Origin: Pseudomonadales bacterium
GTDB lineage: Bacteria; Pseudomonadota; Gammaproteobacteria; Pseudomonadales; Azotimanducaceae
Reading direction: 5' to 3'
Length of the DNA: 64,000 nt
Assembly: GCA_017642855.1 (NCBI GenBank)
Contig: JAEPOO010000005.1
Location: 61,152-125,151, forward strand
In this document: one piece after another, positions 58,201 to 64,000 of the stretch
How the letters are laid out: each line of letters starts with the position of its first letter
How positions within the stretch are numbered: the stretch's first letter is position 1
Position numbers and translations under genes: made by a program
The notes under the pieces: generated by a model
Databases searched by the model: none
What the model saw: only the letters and a program-made list of their open reading frames with translations
What the model was told of the DNA's origin: nothing

Positions 58201-61200
58201 CACCACTTGAACCCGTCAGATAGATGGCATCCAGCAAATCCGCTTTCGCACCGGTACGCTCAGAAGAGTTCATGGTTTTAATATCAATGATATTGCTTGA
58301 ACTGTTTAACTTGGCGTATCCGATACGAATGTTCTCTGCAGCTGCGACCACCTGCCCAAGCGCAGATTTTGCTGTGAACTCTCGATTCCTGCTGTAAGTG
58401 AACCAGTTCGCGAAGTTCTGAAGTTCTTCCGCGTACGTACAGTTACTCGGCAGCGTAATACAATCAGTACGATTCGCATGCTTTGGATATGTATTGCCCG
58501 AACGTATTTCTATCAAGGTACCTTCGGAATTGACCGGATCAGAGTGCGGTGATGGTGTCGCATCAAGCACCGTATTACCGTTTTTGTCTTCCCAGGTGTA
58601 GTAGCGTGGAATCCAATAATCTTCCACATCGACTGACTGCCAGCTGGTGTTTCCTCCCGTGCACTGCTCTTCATAGTCAGTACAGTTACCGCTCTTGTCA
58701 GTGTTGGTACAAACATCGGAACAGGTAATCGGCGAGGTAAACACGGCACGACCCGTGTAGTCCTGCGGCAATTCAAGGTTCGTTGCATAGTTGCTACCGG
58801 AAGTTACCAAAGGATTATGAAGCGCCGCATTCGGATTTGAATTCGGGAAATCAATATCCGAGGTATTCAAACCTTTCCAAGGCGCATACTGAATCTCGGG
58901 ATTGTAGTAGACGCTGTTGTAGACGGAGTTCCTGAGGCGCCATACGCCTGAGCCGGGGGCTGCTTCCTCACTCGGCGCAACATAGCTGCTACCCGCCGTC
59001 GCCTTCATAACATAACTGAGGTAGTTGCCCGTTCCTTCGAAGTAATAGCGGCCGTTGTTCTGGTCCGTAGCAATATCCCAATCCATGGAACCCGAGTCAT
59101 CGTTCACGATAAGAACGTTTGCTTCCGGACCAATTGGCAGTTCGAGCGGCGTGTTTGCCAGATCGAAGTCAACCTCTACCGCACCCTCTTCCGAACCCTC
59201 TGGGTCTCCAGAAACCGATTCAACTGTAATCGTCACTGTCACCCCGAAGATACAGTTATCTGCAGTCATCCCTGCACCCTCACAGACATCAACGAGGAAG
59301 GAATCAGAACCTGAGAAGGTGGCATTTGGTCGATAGTTGAACGATCCATCTGTTTCGAACGGCGCTACCAGTTCACCTTCACCGCTCGCGGTTGCCGCAG
59401 ACTGGAAATAGAAGAACAGATCATCCGGTTGAGGATCAGAGGGGCCCGGATTACACCCCGGATCAAACGGGTCACAACCAATACCGTCAATGTGGGTATT
59501 GTCCACACCGGACACCACGGTTCCCAGACCTTCTTCTACAGGAACAATCAACAGTTCTGCCTGTTGCATCGCATAGATAGTGTCTCCGGGCACCCTCGGC
59601 AAGTCGTTGACCGGATTTACGAACACCGTGACAGTGGCACATCGCTGGTCCGTCGTTGGCGTTGTGCGATCCGCTGTAAACGGAGCCTCAGAGCCCGGGA
59701 ACGCATCCTGGATACAGTAGACAAATGAGTCTTCGCCGTTAAAGTCCAGACCCGGCTTATAGACAATCGCATTGTCCAGCAAACCTGAACCGTCAATCGT
59801 CGTATTTGGCGTCTGGTCATTCTGGCAACCATCAGCCGAACAGGACACTTCACCGTTGAATTCAATTTCATAGTTACCGGTGTTCGTTCGGTCTGTGAGT
59901 CTTGATGTTGTTCTCCAGGCGTTGTCGCTACCCAATGAGTCTTGTAGCTCCTGACCTGCAGTGATAACACCCGCCGGCGCGTCACCCAGATAGTCATTGG
60001 CAAGAACATCGATAACGATCGCATCTGAGTCCTCATCAATGATCAAAGCAGGATTAGTACTGTAGTGATCATCGGCTGCCGCTGGCGTATCATCGCCGAC
60101 GCCCTGAACTGTGATCGTGAAGGTCTCCTCAGCAAAGAGTATTGTTCCATCAGGCACACCAGAGTCCTGCCTGCGCACCGTCACCGTCACCTCACCATGA
60201 GCGTCATCCGCAATTTCAATCGTTGCCGAGGCTTCATCAGTACCATACTCGACCGTTCGGCCCAGTGGATCAGGAACACCAACATCTTCAGTCAATTCAT
60301 CAGCTTCCGGGATATCAATGTGAACCGTATCGACCTCCGGAATATTCGGCACGTCCTGAACAGTGATCAGGTAATCTCTCGTGTCGTCTAACGGGTTGCT
60401 GTCAGCATCGATGTCCGCGTCAGAGAACGCCGCATGCAGCGGGATCACGATATCACCGGAGTCTTCCAATACAACCAGATCTGAGTAAGTGCCTGGAATG
60501 TAAACTGGCGCATCATTCACAGAATTGACCGTCAATGTGAAGGTAAGGTCTACAAAATTACCACCGCCATCAGCTGTATCTGTTGCCCGGATCGTGATCT
60601 CTGACGTGCCGTGCTCATTCGGCGGGCTGTAAATCATCAAATCCGTATCAGAGATGCGTGTAGCAACTACCGTCGTATTGGTGTTAGCGGTTACTGCAAA
60701 GATCAGACTGTCGTTGTCTTCTCCCGTGTTGGAGTCGACTAAACCGTCTGCGTCGATATCCAGATCCTGAAAGAAAGGCGCGAGATCAATTGTGAGCTCA
60801 TTACTGGAGCTATAGGTATCTTCATCGTACTCAAGTCCGTTGGTCACGAAGTCGGTACCATCTGAAGTCAACGCAGGGTCGTTGTCGTTTACAGGATTGA
60901 GCTCAATCTCTACCAGAACGTCCTGATCCTCAAAGAGACCATCGCTCACGGTGTATACCTGGAAAACCTCAAATTCTTCGACTGTTATGTCAGATGTCGC
61001 ATCGAAGCGCGCAGAACCGTCTGAATTGATCGTTAGCTCACCAACTACTTTGCTGTTCGCTAACAATTCCTGGGCGACACCAACCTTCAGCGGGTCTCCA
61101 TCAACTTCAGAGACAAAAAGCGTTTCTGGAGGTAAATCCGCATCTAGATCAGCACCCACGGACAATACATTAAAGAGGATTGTAGATTGCTCGCTACCGC

Positions 61201-64000
61201 TTACCGCATCAATCAGACCGACAGGCGTATTGTCATTAACCGGATTCACACTTACCGTGATGTTTGCGGTATCCGATTCAACTGGTGTGCCGTCATCAGT
61301 GACCGTCACAATCACGACGAGGGAATCAGTTGCCTCACGATCAAGATCATTAACATTCTTAACGGTCAGGATGCCGTCATCATCGATATCAAACGCGGTT
61401 CCCGTGACATCAAACGTGATGGTCTGACAGCCAGGATCTGGGGGCGTACAGCCCACAGATTCTTCGTTGAAGGCCACAACAGTTCCAATCACCGTACCGT
61501 TGGCAGTGTTTTCGTCGACATCAAACGTCTGATCATTAACTACCGGGTCATCGTTCAGGGGAACAACATCCAGGGTTACCGTGCCTTGAACGGGGCCAGC
61601 AAAGTCCTGGTCCATAATCTGAACAGTGAATGAAGAATCTTCGTCCCAGTCGGTTTCGGCATCAAACGTAAGTGCAGCAAGCGCAGCATTTACGTTCGCC
61701 ACCGTATCGGTAATTTCCCATTCGCCAATCAGATTGTTCCAGCTAGAACTTCCAGGAGTGCTGAGAGTAATCGGCAGATAAGCAGACAACTGCAAGGTCA
61801 CCGTAATGGTCTGCGGCACATCATTATCATCTACATCTGTAATCACAATGTCTGGCTGTAACGCATCGACCCCATTCGTATCTTCGTCGTACATAATGGT
61901 TTGCGTCGTATTGGTCGCGGTTGGCGCATCATTTACCGGGGTGACATCCAGCGTGATGGTTCCGCCTGCCGGGCCAGCCCCGTCCTGGTCCGCAATAACA
62001 ACACTAATTGTTGTATCAGTGTCGTAGTCTGCGGCAGGCTCGAAAGCTAAGGCAGCAAGCGCACTGTTCACATCCGCGAGGGTATCTGTGACACTCCAAA
62101 CACCTCCTACGAAAGTTGCTGAACCGGAAGTTGACAGGTCGCCAGCCGCAACATCGGCAAGAGTCAAGGTCGCAGTAATGGTTTGTGCGTAATCCGCGTC
62201 ATCTACGTCTTCAATCTCGATAGTGGCGATCGCGACTGTCGACGCGTCTTCAGTGTAATTTACCGTCTGAGTAACGTTATTCTCGGTTGGGGCATCGTTA
62301 ACCGGCGTTACATCAAGTGTAATCGTCCCTGCCGCAGGACCCGCTCCATTCTGGTCCTGAATCAGTGTCGTAATCGATGAATCGGTGTCGTGATCCGCGC
62401 CGGTAACAAAGTCAACAGCCGCCAACGCCGCATTCACGTTAGCCAAGGTATCGGTAATCGTCCAAACACCACTGCCAGAGTTGTAGATTGCAGCGCCACT
62501 CGTGGTCAACGCACCGGCGGCTGAGGGGGTCAGTGTCAGAGTCGCCGTCATGTTCTGAGCGGTCAGTGCGTCATCAATATCAGAGACAACGATGTCGACC
62601 AGATTCACGGTGCCCTGATCTTCTGTATAGGCCACAGTGTTCGTCAGGTTGCTGGCTGTTGGCGCTTCATTGACGTTCTGTAGGGCAACGCGAATCAGAA
62701 TCGTATCGCTGCCACCAGAATCGTCATTCGCGCGAACTGTAACCTCGTAGATGTTGTTACCATCGGCGTCATCCTCAGCTTCAAAGTTTCGAGCCGTCGT
62801 AAACGAAACTGCCCCTGTACTCGGATCCACGGTAAATGCTCCGTGGTCTGCACCACCGCTTGTGTCTTTATCGTAGGTCAGAGCAACACCGCTGGAACCG
62901 TCATCAGCATCGACATCATCACCGGCAATTGTGGTGATAGTTGAAGTCGAATTTTCGTCAAAGGTGATGTCTATCGTCGCACCACTGTTTGTGGAGATAA
63001 CAGGGGCGTCATTTACCGGAGTGACTTGGACTGAAACTGTCGCCGTATCGATGGCGCCCTGAGCATCAATCACTGTGTAATCAAATGTATCGGTTGTTCC
63101 ACCACCACCATTATCAAGGCTCTCGAACTGCCCATTAGGATCATAATCAAAAGTACCATCGCCATTGTCTGAGACAAGCGCACCTCCAGCACTCGTCGCA
63201 TCTACCGCATTCACGCTGAGCGTTGCTGTTTCTCCGGTATCAATGTCAGAATCATTGGAAAGAACTGAGCCAGTAGTAAAAACCGAGTCCTCATCGGTTG
63301 AGAATCCGCCTCCTGAGTCATCAACAGCGACCGGCGCATCATTAACAGGGTTAACCTGGATCGTAACCGTAGAAGTGCTCGTTGCTCCCTGGGCATCAAC
63401 AACTACGTAATCAAAGGTATCCGTAGCACCGCCACCACCAAGCTCCAGGCTTTCGAATAAACCATTAGGATCGTAGTCAATCGTTCCAGCAGTTGCATTG
63501 ACGATCGTTACAAGTGCGCCAGCAGCGCTCGTCGCATCTACGGATTGGATCGTGAGAGTTCCAGTTTCACCCGTGTCGGCATCAGAATCATTTGCTAGAA
63601 CACTGCCGGTAGTGAAATCGGAGTCTTCGTCCGTTATAAAGCCAACGCCCGAATCATCACTAGAGACTGGTGCGTCATTGATACCTGTGATGGTTACAAC
63701 AAGATTCGCATCGTCAGTATCTGTGCCATCAGACAGCGTGTAGGTAAACGTATCGATGATGGTCTGGCCAACAGTCAAGGCCTGGACTGTCGCGTTACCG
63801 TTATCAATCGTATAGGTGTAAGCACCATTCGCCGCAATCGTCAGGGTACCGTAGGCACCTGTCGCTGCTGCACCACCAACAACGCCACCATCCGAGATCG
63901 CTGATACCGACAACGCATCCGAGTCAGATGCACCGTCTGCATCTACACCTGATCCATCATCGTCTGTAATCACGTTACCAGCGACATTGGTACCATCTTC
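55262..64000 (-). CDS. pilY1: Giant PilY1 with cadherin/VCBS-like repeats, N-terminus outside window
   Basis: At least 2,900 residues. Numbered from the first in-window Met at 63973, about 1-1600 is a tandem array of cadherin/VCBS-type repeats sharing (V/T)PVNDAP joints, acidic and calcium-binding in type. A vWA-like domain with a MIDAS DDSGSMD starts at about 1,622. The PilY1 beta-propeller (VHSAPTFISPP, then MFGTGAYMRTGD) spans about 2,285-2,890. DWDNDGDKEW and DFDGNGTADYG are PilY1-type calcium loops. The frame is open at 63974-64000, so the start is further right. PilY1 normally caps pili, aids adhesion and regulates retraction. This one is likely also a very large adhesin. Confidence 0.9.
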   Translation of the reverse strand, partial: EDGTNVAGNVITDDDGSGVDADGASDSDALSVSAISDGGVVGGAAATGAYGTLTIAANGAYTYTIDNGNATVQALTVGQTIIDTFTYTLSDGTDTDDANLVVTITGINDAPVSSDDSGVGFITDEDSDFTTGSVLANDSDADTGETGTLTIQSVDATSAAGALVTIVNATAGTIDYDPNGLFESLELGGGGATDTFDYVVVDAQGATSTSTVTIQVNPVNDAPVAVDDSGGGFSTDEDSVFTTGSVLSNDSDIDTGETATLSVNAVDATSAGGALVSDNGDGTFDYDPNGQFESLDNGGGGTTDTFDYTVIDAQGAIDTATVSVQVTPVNDAPVISTNSGATIDITFDENSTSTITTIAGDDVDADDGSSGVALTYDKDTSGGADHGAFTVDPSTGAVSFTTARNFEAEDDADGNNIYEVTVRANDDSGGSDTILIRVALQNVNEAPTASNLTNTVAYTEDQGTVNLVDIVVSDIDDALTAQNMTATLTLTPSAAGALTTSGAAIYNSGSGVWTITDTLANVNAALAAVDFVTGADHDTDSSITTLIQDQNGAGPAAGTITLDVTPVNDAPTENNVTQTVNYTEDASTVAIATIEIEDVDDADYAQTITATLTLADVAAGDLSTSGSATFVGGVWSVTDTLADVNSALAALAFEPAADYDTDTTISVVIADQDGAGPAGGTITLDVTPVNDAPTATNTTQTIMYDEDTNGVDALQPDIVITDVDDNDVPQTITVTLQLSAYLPITLSTPGSSSWNNLIGEWEITDTVANVNAALAALTFDAETDWDEDSSFTVQIMDQDFAGPVQGTVTLDVVPLNDDPVVNDQTFDVDENTANGTVIGTVVAFNEESVGCTPPDPGCQTITFDVTGTAFDIDDDGILTVKNVNDLDREATDSLVVIVTVTDDGTPVESDTANITVSVNPVNDNTPVGLIDAVSGSEQSTILFNVLSVGADLDADLPPETLFVSEVDGDPLKVGVAQELLANSKVVGELTINSDGSARFDATSDITVEEFEVFQVYTVSDGLFEDQDVLVEIELNPVNDNDPALTSDGTDFVTNGLEYDEDTYSSSNELTIDLAPFFQDLDIDADGLVDSNTGEDNDSLIFAVTANTNTTVVATRISDTDLMIYSPPNEHGTSEITIRATDTADGGGNFVDLTFTLTVNSVNDAPVYIPGTYSDLVVLEDSGDIVIPLHAAFSDADIDADSNPLDDTRDYLITVQDVPNIPEVDTVHIDIPEADELTEDVGVPDPLGRTVEYGTDEASATIEIADDAHGEVTVTVRRQDSGVPDGTILFAEETFTITVQGVGDDTPAAADDHYSTNPALIIDEDSDAIVIDVLANDYLGDAPAGVITAGQELQDSLGSDNAWRTTSRLTDRTNTGNYEIEFNGEVSCSADGCQNDQTPNTTIDGSGLLDNAIVYKPGLDFNGEDSFVYCIQDAFPGSEAPFTADRTTPTTDQRCATVTVFVNPVNDLPRVPGDTIYAMQQAELLIVPVEEGLGTVVSGVDNTHIDGIGCDPFDPGCNPGPSDPQPDDLFFYFQSAATASGEGELVAPFETDGSFNYRPNATFSGSDSFLVDVCEGAGMTADNCIFGVTVTITVESVSGDPEGSEEGAVEVDFDLANTPLELPIGPEANVLIVNDDSGSMDWDIATDQNNGRYYFEGTGNYLSYVMKATAGSSYVAPSEEAAPGSGVWRLRNSVYNSVYYNPEIQYAPWKGLNTSDIDFPNSNPNAALHNPLVTSGSNYATNLELPQDYTGRAVFTSPITCSDVCTNTDKSGNCTDYEEQCTGGNTSWQSVDVEDYWIPRYYTWEDKNGNTVLDATPSPHSDPVNSEGTLIEIRSGNTYPKHANRTDCITLPSNCTYAEELQNFANWFTYSRNREFTAKSALGQVVAAAENIRIGYAKLNSSSNIIDIKTMNSSERTGAKADLLDAIYLTGSSGGTPLRRSLEKAGRFFECKSGGYFGHGAGTPGDGECPLYAAPAGNCQQNFTLLISDGTWTGRFNPFYAGDADDPTDNDDPTDSNFDGGLYAGGSDRTLADVAMHFYERDLHTLANEVPTTARDRDGAAVNAFEDMNNEKMHQHMKTYTIGFGVDGLIQDEDVPTDYTQSFNWGNPYFSNIRKIDDMRHAAVNGRGQYLSAGNATGLADALLDAFDEFQKASGSASAVSFNSQEVQQDTLVFRAFYNTKNNTGDLIAQDFDVDENGLVQIGDEAWNAAAQLDLKTYDERVIMTLDRSTNTGIPFRPLSLNSDQRALFISDGDAPVEQQNLEVLQKVNYLRGDDTNERPAGNFRERPGIEGKLGDIVHSAPTFISPPNRAGREFICLEANDSTGDCELYSGWAPGYADFQVTWADRADVVYVAANDGMFHGFDAVTGDELMAYVPDNLMTGNFSNKISNLLNYEYTHEYFVDSSPAVNDVHIDWDNDGDKEWRTVVVNGQGAGAKAYFALDVTDPSKFTEATADQITLWEFTDADDAYPVVDNNPDTPLTNADSTMRMDLQAVPQPVKDLGYTLGVPTLAMSNVRDPDGTPRWIAAFGNGYNSTAGIAKMFVLFLDGGVDGVWCHPDKKHNTVLDATPLPAGCTDTDTDEDYDFVKLDTTFGTFLDDEGNNLPNGLGEVRLIDFDGNGTADYGYAGDMQGNLFRFNMSSDDFLDWSVTKIFEAKYKPGTVDEAIQPITTQALAITHPTEEEGIILMFGTGAYMRTGDATDESIQSIYGIWDRFGPEEILKSELVEQWYTGINDSTQGQVRVLSDNPVDYSIIENRKGWFIDLDTPAPETPIPTGEPTGDPQFPGERAIRNIQVRGGLAFTASVFPRPEGSCVGQAGGALLSFCPDTGSSECFINQVFDLNNDGSFNASDNLADDPRTGAGVILTNETPPTDSAFIGSKIVTQQGTDLTVIDTNTSFGANTGRTSWRRLEASY
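61558..62665 (-). repeat. Three ~123-residue repeats in PilY1 (type B)
   Basis: The NDAP or NDDP joints lie near 61550, 61925, 62290 and 62660, giving a period of about 367-370 bp. Units share a YTED opening, DVDDADYAQTITATLTL-like middle, a TLA(N/D)VN(A/S)ALAAL block and an IxDQ(N/D)GAGPA ending. Confidence 0.8.
63003..63686 (-). repeat. Two ~110-residue VCBS-like repeats in PilY1 (type A)
   Basis: NDAP joints near 63010, 63335 and 63675 are 327-339 bp apart. The units share DEDSxFTTGSVL(A/S)NDSD, VDATSAxGALV, FESL and DTFDY(V/T)V. DNA similarity between units is visible, suggesting recent duplication. Confidence 0.8.

Noticed and set aside
61558..63686. Regular repeats as a CRISPR array
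   Set aside because: Periods of 330-370 bp, continuous coding frame and protein-level conservation show repeats of a protein, not a CRISPR.

Overview
The window is a chromosomal segment of a Gammaproteobacterium, most likely from the Pseudomonadales/Cellvibrionales side. The evidence is a complete rRNA operon (16S read only by eye), a FabY-type ketosynthase, and the block rrn - msrQ/msrP - pssA - ilvH/ilvI - pgeF - rluD - bamD - pilS/pilR - fimT, which resembles the Pseudomonas arrangement. Species cannot be given.

Layout. 0-4.2 kb: the end of a sialidase-like gene, a thiolase and fabY. 4.2-8.5 kb (minus): prfC, then rimI, a gene in the usual holD position, an MFS transporter and a small membrane protein. 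8.6-13.3 kb (plus): an MBL-fold hydrolase and a signalling pair, an HDOD-like histidine kinase followed by a REC-PAS-GGDEF-EAL protein. 13.5-19.8 kb: an FBP-domain protein, a TPR/transglutaminase-like lipoprotein whose signal peptide is one frame away from its body, the divergent bfr/bfd iron-storage pair with Fur-box-like sites, two poorly known proteins, a PLP aminotransferase and a mini RTX protein.

19.8-37.0 kb looks like an accessory island. It starts with a near-perfect TGTGA/TCACA palindrome, an ECF sigma factor and a CRP-family regulator. A translationally coupled plus-strand operon follows (methyltransferase, epoxide-hydrolase-like enzyme, FAD monooxygenase, 1050-aa cyclase-AAA-TPR protein, SDR). 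A convergent minus-strand operon encodes a phytoene-desaturase-like flavoprotein, an unknown protein, a polyprenyl diphosphate synthase, and one or two acetoacetate-decarboxylase-like (ADC-like) proteins. A degenerate ADC-like pseudogene and a phytanoyl-CoA-dioxygenase-like gene lie beside it. My interpretation is a cAMP/CRP- and sigma-controlled pathway making or modifying an isoprenoid of unknown structure. No transposase or integrase marks its edges.

37.0-43.2 kb is one rRNA operon on the minus strand (5S, 23S, 16S). No tRNA is visible in its 16S-23S spacer. It has two promoters with GC-rich discriminators, boxA-like sequences and a processing stem around 23S. 43.2-50.4 kb (mostly minus) holds MsrPQ, PssA, acetolactate synthase, PgeF and RluD, with a DUF4124 protein on plus; ilvC is missing from the spot where I expect it. 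50.4-54.9 kb (plus) holds bamD, pilS, pilR and a FimT/GspH pseudopilin. From 54.9 kb to the right edge the minus strand encodes a PilY2-like protein and the C-terminal 2,900 or more residues of a giant PilY1. Its N-terminal half is a stack of cadherin/VCBS-like repeats joined to a vWA domain and the PilY1 propeller. Translation is still open at the edge of the window.
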